Shown one piece after another: positions 7,623 through 14,756 of a stretch of DNA of 29,494 nucleotides. Position 1 is the stretch's first letter. Every line of letters begins with the position of its first letter. This stretch comes from Flavobacteriales bacterium (GTDB lineage Bacteria; Bacteroidota; Bacteroidia; Flavobacteriales_F; PHOS-HE28): NCBI GenBank assembly GCA_016715995.1, contig JADJXF010000034.1:1-29494 (forward strand). The letters run 5' to 3'. The translations under genes and the position numbers were made by a program. Below the pieces are notes generated by a model that was given only the letters and a program-made list of their open reading frames with translations, did not search any database and was not told the origin of the DNA.

Positions 7623-8015
7623 CTAGAGTTCATGGATCCAATGCTTGAGTACCGCTATCAAAGCGGCCTTCTTCGCTGAAATGTCCTTCCCATCCTTGAA
7701 GACGATCTGCGCGCGGTCATTGCCCAGCCACTTCAGCATGCCCTTCGGATCGGGAATGCGGTGCTTGAGTACGATGCCTTTCGCTCTGGCTCCGGCATGC
7801 AGGATCATCATCGGTTCCTTCACGTGTTTCGGTCCATTCAGCGTGGCGAACCAATCGGTGATGCGGTAACTGGCGGTGTTCCACTTCACGCCTTCTTCGA
7901 TGGATGCATCCACGCTGAGGATGATCGTTCGAAGCGCGTCGAGTTCCTTGCGCAGCGGATGCTTGTTGGCATCCAGCAGCGCGGTGACCTCGGCGTTGAA
8001 GGGTGATGCCGCCAT
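7623..8015 (-). CDS. DUF1801-domain protein
   Basis: This is a cytosolic protein of 130 residues made of a single DUF1801 domain. It begins FNAEVTALLDANKHPLRKEL, has the central motif IEEGVKWNTASYRITDWFAT, and ends with a helix (SAKKAALIAVLKHWI). It lacks the zinc-ribbon and HhH module seen in the fused paralogue at 4763-5443. It belongs to the subgroup with an EGVKWN motif that often accompanies SRPBCC genes, rather than the YdhG/Fra group. It is separated by only 3 nt from genes on both sides, so it is firmly inside the operon. Function of this subgroup is unknown. Confidence 0.86.
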   Translation of the reverse strand: MAASPFNAEVTALLDANKHPLRKELDALRTIILSVDASIEEGVKWNTASYRITDWFATLNGPKHVKEPMMILHAGARAKGIVLKHRIPDPKGMLKWLGNDRAQIVFKDGKDISAKKAALIAVLKHWIHEL

Positions 8016-8018
8016 CGT

Positions 8019-8495
8019 TCAGTGTTTCGCCAGGTAGGCGTCCAGACGTTGGTAGCCACTTTCCATTTCGCTCTCCATCGGGATGGCCAGCACGCCGTCG
8101 CGAGCAGCCCTCGACTCATACTCGACGGTGAGCGTCATGAGCGTCTGCTTCCCTTGGACACTGAGTTCGATTGTGCCTATGGCCTCGCCCGGATACCATG
8201 CTTGATCGAATTTCTCCGTGGTCACGATGCGCTCAGGCCGCTTCACTTCCTTGTACTCACCGCCCATGCCCATCTCTTGACCAGCCTCGTTCGTCCAAAC
8301 CCAGCGGTACCTGCCACCAACACGCAGGTCGATCTCGCAGGTGGTCAAGGTCCATCCGGGCGCACCGTGGAACCAGTGCTTCATCATCTCGGCGTTGCTC
8401 ATGGCGTCGAAGACAAGCGTGCGTGGCGCATTGAAACTGCGGGTGATCCGGGTGGCGCGTTCACCATGCGCTTTGATAGCGACCTTGATGCTCAT
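8019..8495 (-). CDS. SRPBCC/AHSA1-domain protein (copy 4)
   Basis: This is a cytosolic AHSA1-type protein of 158 residues, read from the ATG at 8495; upstream residues in frame are a shadow of the preceding gene. Its family signature is RITRSFNAPRTLVFDAMSNA, followed by MMKHWFHGAPGWTLTTCEID. RVGGRYRWVW and the closing ESGYQRLDAYLAKH are also typical. The FHGAPGW motif marks a subgroup different from the WYGPNGF copies. Its ATG overlaps the TGA of copy 5 (ATGA, 8495-8492). Ligand and partner are unknown. Confidence 0.9.
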   Translation of the reverse strand: MSIKVAIKAHGERATRITRSFNAPRTLVFDAMSNAEMMKHWFHGAPGWTLTTCEIDLRVGGRYRWVWTNEAGQEMGMGGEYKEVKRPERIVTTEKFDQAWYPGEAIGTIELSVQGKQTLMTLTVEYESRAARDGVLAIPMESEMESGYQRLDAYLAKH

Positions 8496-9028
8496 CTTTC
8501 CAGGGTGTTGAGGTAGTTCTCCAGGTTGTCCAAGGTGCCTTTCCAGCCGCCGTTCATGCCAGCGCGCGCGCCATCGAACATGGCGATCGCCTCGAGGCTG
8601 CTGTCGTCGGCGGGTGTCCACTCCACGGTGAGCCGTGTGCGGTTGCCACCGAGATCATCGAAGCGGTAGATGCAATGCATCACACGTGGCCAGCCCGGCG
8701 CCATCGGGTGCGCACCGATGTTGCCCTGCTCATCACTGAAGCTTTGCATGTACACAATGCGGTTCTTTGGGCTGATCTCCGTGTAGATGCCGCGGCCCCA
8801 TACGGGATCGCTGCCGTCCGGCGCGGTCTGGCAGTAGTGTACCATGCCGCCTACGCGAAAGTCCATGGTTTTCACATGACCCTTACGGCCTCCGGGCGCG
8901 AACCAGTTGGCCAAGTGGTGCGCTTGTGTGCAGGCATCCCACACCAGGTCGCGCGGGGCATCGAACTCGCGTGTGACGATATGCGGAGCAGTGGCAGTGG
9001 TGGGGCGTGTGGAAATGGCGTCGCTCAT
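8492..9028 (-). CDS. SRPBCC/AHSA1-domain protein (copy 5)
   Basis: This is a cytosolic AHSA1-type protein of 178 residues, slightly longer than its neighbours. It shows IVTREFDAPRDLVWDACTQA, then HHLANWFAPGG, MDFRVGGMVHYCQTAPDGSD and a C-terminal MNGGWKGTLDNLENYLNTLE. A loop containing GNIGAHPMAPGWPRVM accounts for the extra length. The first 17 residues are polar and probably disordered. It follows the copy-6 gene by 6 nt and overlaps copy 4 by 4 nt, so it is translated from the same message. Family assignment is firm; substrate is unknown. Confidence 0.9.
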   Translation of the reverse strand: MSDAISTRPTTATAPHIVTREFDAPRDLVWDACTQAHHLANWFAPGGRKGHVKTMDFRVGGMVHYCQTAPDGSDPVWGRGIYTEISPKNRIVYMQSFSDEQGNIGAHPMAPGWPRVMHCIYRFDDLGGNRTRLTVEWTPADDSSLEAIAMFDGARAGMNGGWKGTLDNLENYLNTLER

Positions 9029-9034
9029 GGTTGT

Positions 9035-9457
9035 TCAGGCTTGCGTTTCAGTGTAGGTCTTGAAGCGATCCAGAATCGCCTGCCAGCCTGCCCGCTGCAT
9101 CTCAACAGGGTTCGTGGCTTCTGCATCGAAGGATTCTACCACCTGCGTGGCGCCGTCCTTCTCGGTGAAGAGGATCTCGCACGTGCGGCCATCGGGCATG
9201 GTATAAGCGATGCGCTTGTTTGTTTGCACATCGCCATAGACGCCCTCGAAGTCGAAGCTGAAGCTGCCATCGCGCGCGGCCATGGTGCTGCTGAACTTCC
9301 CTCCTGCGCGAAGGTCGTTGCTGGCCTTGGGGCAATGCCAATCATCGTTGGCAGCGTTCCATTGCATGATGTGCGCGGGGGCGGTCCAGCAATTCCAGAC
9401 GTGGGTGATGGGCTTGTTGACGAATGCGGAAACGGTTATCCGGGTCGGGTTGGTCAT
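9035..9457 (-). CDS. SRPBCC-domain protein (copy 6)
   Basis: This is a cytosolic protein of 140 residues. It starts TRITVSAFVNKPITHVWNCW with TAPAHIMQWNAANDDWHCP next. It continues LRAGGKFSSTMAARDGSFSF and ends MQRAGWQAILDRFKTYTETQ. The QWNAANDDWHCP motif defines a widespread small-SRPBCC subgroup that differs from the WYGPNGF and FHGAPGW types. It lies 24 nt after copy 7 and 6 nt before copy 5. The gene is of normal length and intact. Confidence 0.9.
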   Translation of the reverse strand: MTNPTRITVSAFVNKPITHVWNCWTAPAHIMQWNAANDDWHCPKASNDLRAGGKFSSTMAARDGSFSFDFEGVYGDVQTNKRIAYTMPDGRTCEILFTEKDGATQVVESFDAEATNPVEMQRAGWQAILDRFKTYTETQA

Positions 9458-9481
9458 GATAAACGGCTTATGGAATGTTCG

Positions 9482-9985
9482 TTAAGAACTCTGGTGTTTG
9501 AGCAAGGCATCCAGTTGCTCCAAGCCCATGGTGAAGCCTTCCTTGAAGCCCATCTGGATGACTTTGTCCAGGTCATCTGCGGTGTTGAAGTGGATACGGA
9601 TGCGGACAAGGGTGCTGCCGCCTTCCTCGCTGAAATGGCTTTCCCACTTCATCCTTGGCATCGTCTTGTTGAAGATGCCCGCATCATCGCAGAAGCCGTC
9701 GTTTCCAGAGAAAAAGGTCTTCGGCCTTACGGTCTCGTAGTCGAAGAAGCAGTGGTGGCGATCGCCTGTGGGGCCTTCCATGTAATAGAGCCAGCGCCCA
9801 CCCTCCCGGAAGTCGAGCGACTTGATCACGCATGCGTAGGGCTTCGGAGCCCACCAGTGGCAGAGGATGTCCGCTTCGGTCCAGGCGGCCCAAACTGGAT
9901 CCAGCGGCGCACTGAAGGACCGCTCAACGGTGATTGACCGTGCTTCCTTTTGAACGATGAAGTTGAAGAGGGCCTGCTTGTTCAT
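9482..9985 (-). CDS. SRPBCC/AHSA1-domain protein (copy 7)
   Basis: This is a cytosolic AHSA1-type protein of 167 residues. The ATG at 9985 is used because the fold starts there and it overlaps the upstream TGA (ATGA, 9985-9982); residues further upstream in frame are shadow translation. Motifs are ITVERSFSAPLDPVWAAWTE, then CHWWAPKPYACVIKSLDF, REGGRWLYYMEGPTGDRHHC and the terminal MGFKEGFTMGLEQLDALLKH. A His-His-Cys cluster lies in the GDRHHCFF stretch, which is unusual among the copies here but may be common in its subgroup. The gene is intact and in the middle of the run. Confidence 0.9.
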   Translation of the reverse strand: MNKQALFNFIVQKEARSITVERSFSAPLDPVWAAWTEADILCHWWAPKPYACVIKSLDFREGGRWLYYMEGPTGDRHHCFFDYETVRPKTFFSGNDGFCDDAGIFNKTMPRMKWESHFSEEGGSTLVRIRIHFNTADDLDKVIQMGFKEGFTMGLEQLDALLKHQSS

Positions 9986-10443
9986 GATCTCTGTGATAGG
10001 TAATCGTCCAAGCGTGCGAGCGTCTGCTTGCCGCCTTCGATTGCGCCGAATCTCTCCACGACCATGTCGCGCGCTTCTTTCGTGGGAAAGAGATTTCGCA
10101 GCGTGATCAGCGTGCCTCCATCGGTCTCGGTGAACGTGATGGTGGCTTCGAAGATCTTGAAGTCTTCCCAGTCGCCATGATCGTGTACCATGCGCTCCAC
10201 AGGTGTGATCTCCTTGTACACCACGGTATTGGGGAAGACGGTGCCATCCGGACCTGTCATGGTGAACTTCCATTGCCCGCCCACCCTGAAGTCCATGGAG
10301 ATGGTCTTGGTCACGAAGCCGTTCGGACCGTACCAGTGTTCGAGGTGTACGGGATCGCTCCACGCCTCGAAGACAAGTGCTCGAGGTGCCTTCACAGTTC
10401 GGGTGATGATGATCTCGCGATCGGACATGCTCTTGGGCTCCAT
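9982..10443 (-). CDS. SRPBCC/AHSA1-domain protein (copy 8)
   Basis: This is a cytosolic AHSA1-type protein of 153 residues. It has IIITRTVKAPRALVFEAWSD, then HLEHWYGPNGFVTKT, MDFRVGGQWKFTMTGPDG and the end FGAIEGGKQTLARLDDYLSQ. The WYGPNGF block is shared with copy 2. I chose the ATG at 10443. A TTG at 10452 overlaps the upstream stop (TTGA), and an ATG at 10428 (MSDRE) is also possible; the conserved fold starts just after the latter, so the N-terminus is uncertain by up to eight residues. It overlaps copy 7 by 4 nt. Confidence 0.9.
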   Translation of the reverse strand: MEPKSMSDREIIITRTVKAPRALVFEAWSDPVHLEHWYGPNGFVTKTISMDFRVGGQWKFTMTGPDGTVFPNTVVYKEITPVERMVHDHGDWEDFKIFEATITFTETDGGTLITLRNLFPTKEARDMVVERFGAIEGGKQTLARLDDYLSQRS

Positions 10444-10448
10444 CGTTT

Positions 10449-10859
10449 TCAAGTGGTCAGTTGGTCGGTGAGCGCATACAGCCGCTCCTCCCAGTGGTCC
10501 GTGTAGCCGCTGGCGATGAGAATGGCGGCAGTGATGGGAGCAAAGGGCTCAATCCGTACGACGGCGAGCGTGAGTTCGCCATCATCCTCGAAGGCGATCG
10601 AGACCCGAATGGCATAGACGCCATCGGTCTCGTGCGCTTCCAAGTAGGCCGGTGAAGCATGCGTGATAGCGAAGCGCGAAGCCTTCATCGGCTTCAGCCA
10701 TCCCCGACGGAGCAGTGGGTCGGTCCATCGCTCCGTCACAGCTTCAAGCGGCGCACGGTACGAACGGCAGAAGCGCAGGCCGTCCGATGCGGACTCGGTC
10801 ACGCTCAATCCTTGCGGCGGCGCCACCGGACGGTCGGAGTAGAGCAGTTCGTCGCGCAT
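10449..10859 (-). CDS. Divergent SRPBCC-like protein next to ArsR (copy 9)
   Basis: This is a cytosolic protein of 136 residues, the first structural gene after the ArsR repressor. Its ATG shares one base with the ArsR TGA (TGATG), typical of tightly coupled ArsR-SRPBCC pairs. The signature is weaker than in the other copies: LRFCRSYRAPLEAVTERWTD is followed by LLRRGWLKPMKASRFAI. A C-terminal helix (GYTDHWEERLYALTDQL) replaces the usual one. The WxPxG pocket motif is not seen. I call it SRPBCC from the N-terminal pattern, size and context; a profile search would be needed to be sure. Confidence 0.75.
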   Translation of the reverse strand: MRDELLYSDRPVAPPQGLSVTESASDGLRFCRSYRAPLEAVTERWTDPLLRRGWLKPMKASRFAITHASPAYLEAHETDGVYAIRVSIAFEDDGELTLAVVRIEPFAPITAAILIASGYTDHWEERLYALTDQLTT

Positions 10860-11191
10860 CACTTCGGGGATTTCTTGGCTTGCAGTTCTTGGAGGTAGGC
10901 ATCCAGCCGGTCGAAGCGCTCCTCCCACATCACTCGGTACTGCTCGATCCAGGCGTCAGCTTCCTTCAGCGGCGCAGCCTTCAATTCACAAGGTCGCCAC
11001 TGTGCTTCTCTACCGCGACGGATCAGCTGCGCTCGCTCCAGCACCTTCAAATGCTTGCTCACGGCGGGCAGGCTCATGCTGAATGGTGCTGCCAGTTCGT
11101 TCACGCTCGCCGGACCAGTGGAAAGCCGCGCCAGTATCGCGCGACGCGTGGGGTCAGCCAGCGCGGAGAAGGTGAGCGAGAGGCGGTCCAT
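10859..11191 (-). CDS. ArsR-family winged-helix repressor
   Basis: This is a cytosolic ArsR/SmtB-type DNA-binding regulator of 110 residues, the first gene of the long operon. The winged helix reads LTFSALADPTRRAILARLST, then VNELAAPFSMSLPAVSKHLK, and VLERAQLIRRGREAQWRPCE. The recognition helix is SLPAVSKHLK. No metal-site cysteines are in the DNA-binding helix, so it is not an obvious metal sensor; it fits the subgroup paired with AHSA1/SRPBCC genes. The ATG at 11191 is preferred over a TTG at 11209. A palindrome within its own promoter (11214-11233) is the likely operator, so I infer autorepression and control of the downstream genes. Its effector is unknown. Confidence 0.92.
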   Translation of the reverse strand: MDRLSLTFSALADPTRRAILARLSTGPASVNELAAPFSMSLPAVSKHLKVLERAQLIRRGREAQWRPCELKAAPLKEADAWIEQYRVMWEERFDRLDAYLQELQAKKSPK

Positions 11192-11206
11192 GATCTGATG
11201 CGGAGG

Positions 11207-11237
11207 CAAACGTATTAAACCATAGGGTTAAATACAA
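11207..11237 (-). promoter_or_regulatory. ArsR operon promoter (Bacteroidota-type)
   Basis: On the minus strand a TTG at 11237-11235 is followed, after exactly 20 nt, by TACGTTTG at 11214-11207. TACGTTTG is a perfect match to the Bacteroidota -7 consensus TAnnTTTG, and the spacing fits the known 17-23 nt. Transcription would start near 11200, leaving a leader of roughly ten bases before the ArsR ATG at 11191. The assignment rests on sequence match alone. Confidence 0.68.
11214..11233. promoter_or_regulatory. Imperfect palindrome, probable ArsR operator
   Basis: Two 8-nt arms, ATTAAACC and GGTTAAAT, flank a 4-nt centre. They pair at seven of eight positions. The palindrome lies exactly in the spacer between the -33 and -7 elements of the ArsR promoter, where a bound repressor would block polymerase. 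It is also within 50 nt of the start of the divergent SRPBCC gene, so it could control both directions. Direct sequence observation; the binding protein is inferred. Confidence 0.62.
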
Positions 11238-11282
11238 CTTCTTATCATTTTTCTCCGTCTACTCGTCATAACCGGCACCCCC

Positions 11283-11714
11283 ATGCCCGACATCCTGCAC
11301 GATTTCTTCATCCGCGGCACGCCTGACCGGGTGTTCGCAGCCATCAGCGTTCCTGCCGAAGTGAACAAGTGGTGGAGCTTGGAATGCACAGGAAGGCCGG
11401 AAGCAGGAGGGGAATACCGGCTGTATTTCGGCGAGCCTTGGGATTGGCGCGCACACGTATCACGCTATGAACGGGACTGCGCCTTCGAGTGGGAGATGAC
11501 CGTTGCAATGGACGACTGGGTGGGCACACGCGTGGGCTTCGAATTGGAGCCCGCCCATGGCGGCACCAAGGTCCGATTCTACCATAGGGATTGGGCCGAA
11601 GCCAGCGAGCACTACCGCATCAGCAGCTACTGCTGGGCGATGCTGCTGCGGTTGTTGAAGGTGTACGTGGAGACCGGTGCGGTGATGCCGCACGCCGAGC
11701 GTCTCCAGCTTTGA
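11283..11714 (+). CDS. SRPBCC-domain protein, divergent from ArsR (copy 10)
   Basis: This is a cytosolic protein of 143 residues, oriented opposite to the operon. It begins DILHDFFIRGTPDRVFAAIS, followed by VPAEVNKWWSLECTG. It continues RPEAGGEYRLYFGEPWDWRA and ends in a helical stretch (CWAMLLRLLKVYVETGAVMP). The KWW motif and GGEY strand fit the SRPBCC fold in a subgroup different from the operon copies. It starts 92 nt from the ArsR ATG and shares the intergenic region with the putative operator. It ends 11 nt before the convergent GH92 gene. It is intact. Confidence 0.87.
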   Translation: MPDILHDFFIRGTPDRVFAAISVPAEVNKWWSLECTGRPEAGGEYRLYFGEPWDWRAHVSRYERDCAFEWEMTVAMDDWVGTRVGFELEPAHGGTKVRFYHRDWAEASEHYRISSYCWAMLLRLLKVYVETGAVMPHAERLQL

Positions 11715-11725
11715 TCGCCGTGCCT

Positions 11726-14644
11726 TTACTCCACCTCGATCAGCACCTCATCCGCGAAGATCCATGTGCTGCCGCCCTTGCCGTGGTGCCAATCAGGGCA
11801 AGGTCCAGCGTTCTTGGCCGTGATGCTGATGTAGCGTGCCTTGCGATTCAAAGCCTCGGTCCAGATCTCGAAGAGCATCCCGCCTTCGGCCTTACGGTCC
11901 ACATCGTGCGCGATGGTCCGGCTGCTCCACTGCCGCTGGTTCGTGCTCACGCTGAAGGTGACCTCGCTCGGCAGCCATATCCAGCTCTTCTGGTCCTGCA
12001 GCACGCTCAGGCCCACACGCTTCAGTTTCTGAACGCGGCCCAAGTCGATCATCAGCACCACGTCCTGCCCGCGGTAGCCCTGCCATTCGCCGGTGCGGAA
12101 ATCCTTGCCGCCGCGGACACCGTCGATGAGCGCATTGTTGCCGCCTGCGGAGTATTGGTTGGCGAAGGTGCTCTCGATGGTGATGCTGCGACCGCCCTCA
12201 TACTTGTTGAATTGGGCCGTCACGGGCTTCGATGCGATGAGGTTCTTCCTGCTTTGTATTCCCGGCGCTAACGCCGTTGCCGTGATGGCGCAACTGCGAT
12301 GGATCCAGAACGGTGCCTCGTAGCGGCGTGGTTCGCCATCATCGATGCGGTAGTCGATGCGCGCGCGGTCATCGCTGCTGGAGATGGTGATCAACAGGCT
12401 ATCCGTGAAGCTCTGGCCGGCAGCTTGGATGATGGGCACGGGCGTCCACGCATCATCGAACTCAGGAATGAAACGGCCTGGTGATCCACCTGCACGCGGG
12501 CCGAGTGTGAAGCGCAGTTCCCCGCCATTGACCATGTCGGCATGCGCGAGCGAGCGATATGGCTCTGGCTCATTGCCATTCCATGTGAACGACTGCACAT
12601 GCGAGCGATCGTTGCCCATCACTTCGGTGCTCATGCGCCACTTCTTCCCGTTGCCTAGGTCGATGGTGGCCTCATCAAAGAGCGGCCAGCCGAGGGTGTA
12701 GTGCGGATCACCGGGACAGATCGGGTAGAGGCCGAGCGCGCTCCACACCAGCCATGCGCTCATCTGCCCGCAGTCCTCGTTGCCGATGAGGCCATCGGGC
12801 GCATCGGTGTAGAAGTTCTGCATGATGCGCCGCGCGAACACGTCGGTGCTAAGCGGACGATCGCTCAGGTTGTATAGGTAGGTGAAGTTGTGGCTGGGCT
12901 CGTTGCCGTGCGCGTATTGCCCGATCAGTCCGGTGATGTCGCTCTGGTCGCGGCCGGTGGTGCTCTCCTTGGCGGTGAAGAGCGCATCGAGCCTGCCTGC
13001 CAATCCGCTGGGCCCGCCGATGAGCGCCGAGAAACGGTCCATGTCGTGCGGCACGAAGAAACCGTACTGCCATGCGTTGGCCTCGGTGAAGTGAAAGTTC
13101 ACCTCGTAGGGATCGAAGGGCTGCGCGAAGCCGCCGTTGCGCCGCGCCCGGAAGAAACGCGTCTCGGGGTCGAAGAGGTTCTGCCAGTTGCGGCTGCGCT
13201 GATAGAAGCGCTCCGCCACTTCCTTCTCACCGATCATCTCCGCGAACCGCGCGATGCACCAATCGTCATACGCGTACTCCAATGTGCGGCTCACGCTCTC
13301 GGACTCGTCCTCACTGCTGATGTAGCCGCGCTCACGGTACGCCTTCAATCCGAAGTGGTCCGCCTCGGCGCTAGCCACCATCGCTTCCAAGGCCAGTTTG
13401 GTGTCGAAGTCGCGGATGCCCTTGGCGTAGGCATCGGCGATCACGCTCACGCTGTGGTAGCCGATCATGCAATCGGTCTCGTTGCCCCAGAGCTCCCATA
13501 CCGGCAATCGTCCGCCTTGCTGGCAGTGCAGCAGGAAGGTGCTTATCCAATCGCGCGTCATCTCCGGCTCCAGCACGGTCATCAGCGGGTGTTGCGCACG
13601 GAAGGTGTCCCACAGGCTGAAGATGGTGTACACGTTGTGGTCAGCATGGTGCACTTGTCCGTCCATGCCGCGGTACTGGCCATCCACATCGTTGAAGATG
13701 TATGGCGCGACGTAGCTGTGGTAGAGCGCCGTGTAGAAGGCCCGCTGCTGCTCCTTCGTGCCGCCCTTCACCTGGACCTTGTTCAGCTTGGCGTTCCATG
13801 CGGCCTCCGCTTCCTTGCGCACGCGGTCGAAGTCCCAATGCGGCACCTCGGCCTCCAGGTTCTTGCGCGCGCCTTCGATGCTGACGGAGGAGATGCAGAC
13901 TTTGACGATGAGGGGTTCATCAAGTGGGCCGAAATTCCAAGAGGAGACCAGTCCGCTCAGCGTGGATGGCATCACCTCCTCATCGATCCATGGTTTGCTG
14001 AATCGCACGCAGTAGAACAGTCGCTGATCGCTTGCCCAGGAATGGGATCGTCGCTCGCCGAAAACCTCATCACGGCCATTTGACTGCATTGGACTCACCG
14101 TCCACTTGTCGCGATGCCGCAAATCGAGGACGATGCGGGCAGCCTGGCCCTTCGGGAATGTGTATCGATGCACGCCCACGCGAGGAGAGGCGGTGAGTTC
14201 GGCCTTGGTGACTGATCCGGAGATGCGTGTAGGACGTGCGGCTTCAATCGAGCTTCGATCCGCACTCGAATGCGGTGGTCCCAACAATTCGACCTTGTAG
14301 TATCCCGCACTTGCTTCTTCGCTGGAATGGGTGAATAGCGATTGAGTCGCGGATTGATCGAATCCCATGCCGCCAGTTCCGGATACAGGAGTAATCAGCA
14401 CATCGCACAGGTCCGCCACCCCGGTGCCGCTCAGGTGCGTGTGGCTGAAGCCGTAGATGATGCTATCAGAATAGTGGTAGCCGCCGCAGCCATCCCAATC
14501 CATATAGCCATCGGGGCGGGTATCGGGGCTGAGCTGCACCAGTCCGTTGGGCACGCACGCGCCGGGAAAGGTGTGGCCGTGGCCACCGGTGCCGATGAAG
14601 GGGTTGACCAAGTCACGGGGGCAGGATTCACCTGTGCCAGGCAT
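11726..14644 (-). CDS. GH92 family alpha-mannosidase with C-terminal carbohydrate-binding region
   Basis: This is a large exo-alpha-mannosidase of glycoside hydrolase family 92, which act on mannans and N-glycans with calcium. The N-terminal beta-sandwich begins DLVNPFIGTGGHGHTFPGA and contains GYHYSDSIIYGFSHTHLSGT. The (alpha/alpha)6 domain shows LWDTFRAQHPLMTVLEPEMT, VWELWGNETDCMIGYHS, HGNEPSHNFTYLYN and GNEDCGQMSAWLVWSALGLY, all hallmark blocks. After the catalytic part come a FN3/chitobiase-like segment and an F5/8 type C-like domain (TGEWQGYRGQDVVLMIDLG onwards). The start is uncertain: the frame runs to an ATG at 14749, but the extra 35 residues cover a REP-like hairpin and look non-coding, so I use the ATG at 14644. 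No convincing signal peptide is present, although export would be expected. A weakly hydrophobic stretch ending SCLAQ lies in another frame just upstream, so an indel may hide the leader. Confidence 0.9.
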   Translation of the reverse strand: MPGTGESCPRDLVNPFIGTGGHGHTFPGACVPNGLVQLSPDTRPDGYMDWDGCGGYHYSDSIIYGFSHTHLSGTGVADLCDVLITPVSGTGGMGFDQSATQSLFTHSSEEASAGYYKVELLGPPHSSADRSSIEAARPTRISGSVTKAELTASPRVGVHRYTFPKGQAARIVLDLRHRDKWTVSPMQSNGRDEVFGERRSHSWASDQRLFYCVRFSKPWIDEEVMPSTLSGLVSSWNFGPLDEPLIVKVCISSVSIEGARKNLEAEVPHWDFDRVRKEAEAAWNAKLNKVQVKGGTKEQQRAFYTALYHSYVAPYIFNDVDGQYRGMDGQVHHADHNVYTIFSLWDTFRAQHPLMTVLEPEMTRDWISTFLLHCQQGGRLPVWELWGNETDCMIGYHSVSVIADAYAKGIRDFDTKLALEAMVASAEADHFGLKAYRERGYISSEDESESVSRTLEYAYDDWCIARFAEMIGEKEVAERFYQRSRNWQNLFDPETRFFRARRNGGFAQPFDPYEVNFHFTEANAWQYGFFVPHDMDRFSALIGGPSGLAGRLDALFTAKESTTGRDQSDITGLIGQYAHGNEPSHNFTYLYNLSDRPLSTDVFARRIMQNFYTDAPDGLIGNEDCGQMSAWLVWSALGLYPICPGDPHYTLGWPLFDEATIDLGNGKKWRMSTEVMGNDRSHVQSFTWNGNEPEPYRSLAHADMVNGGELRFTLGPRAGGSPGRFIPEFDDAWTPVPIIQAAGQSFTDSLLITISSSDDRARIDYRIDDGEPRRYEAPFWIHRSCAITATALAPGIQSRKNLIASKPVTAQFNKYEGGRSITIESTFANQYSAGGNNALIDGVRGGKDFRTGEWQGYRGQDVVLMIDLGRVQKLKRVGLSVLQDQKSWIWLPSEVTFSVSTNQRQWSSRTIAHDVDRKAEGGMLFEIWTEALNRKARYISITAKNAGPCPDWHHGKGGSTWIFADEVLIEVE

Positions 14645-14680
14645 GATCGCGCAAGCGGATGCACGGAAATCAACAGTGCA

Positions 14681-14713
14681 GACGCTGCCGTAGCGTCGAC
14701 CCTCCTGGGTCGA
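14681..14713 (+). repeat. REP-like palindrome with GTAG head
   Basis: A GTAG tetranucleotide (14690-14693) precedes a perfect 7-bp stem, TCGACCC (14696-14702) and GGGTCGA (14707-14713), with loop TCCT. Overlapping it, GACGCT (14681-14686) and AGCGTC (14692-14697) form an alternative hairpin. GTAG at the foot of such a hairpin is the hallmark of REP elements mobilised by RAYT (REP-associated tyrosine transposase) proteins. It sits between the kinase and GH92 genes. Only one copy is seen in this window, so the family assignment is tentative. Confidence 0.45.
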
Positions 14714-14756
14714 ACCAGCCGAAGTCAGAAATGGGTAGGGTAGGTCCATTGCCGGA

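Noticed and set aside
8675..9937. A 420-residue plus-strand open frame.
   Set aside because: It lies antisense to four well-supported SRPBCC genes, has no recognisable motif, and is a frame shadow of GC-rich codons.
10443..10452. TTG start overlapping the previous stop (TTGA) for SRPBCC copy 8, with similar TTGA overlaps at 19966 and 2542.
   Set aside because: For 10452 and 19966 a good ATG lies a few bases further on and is preferred; at 2542 no ATG exists, so the TTG is kept there only.
12890..14083. A 397-residue plus-strand open frame.
   Set aside because: It is entirely antisense to GH92, whose catalytic blocks are unambiguous; the translation is His- and Val-rich shadow.
14644..14749. 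The 35-residue N-terminal extension of the GH92 frame as a signal or lipoprotein leader.
   Set aside because: It has no hydrophobic core, and the DNA holds a REP-like hairpin; GH92 homology begins just after the ATG at 14644.
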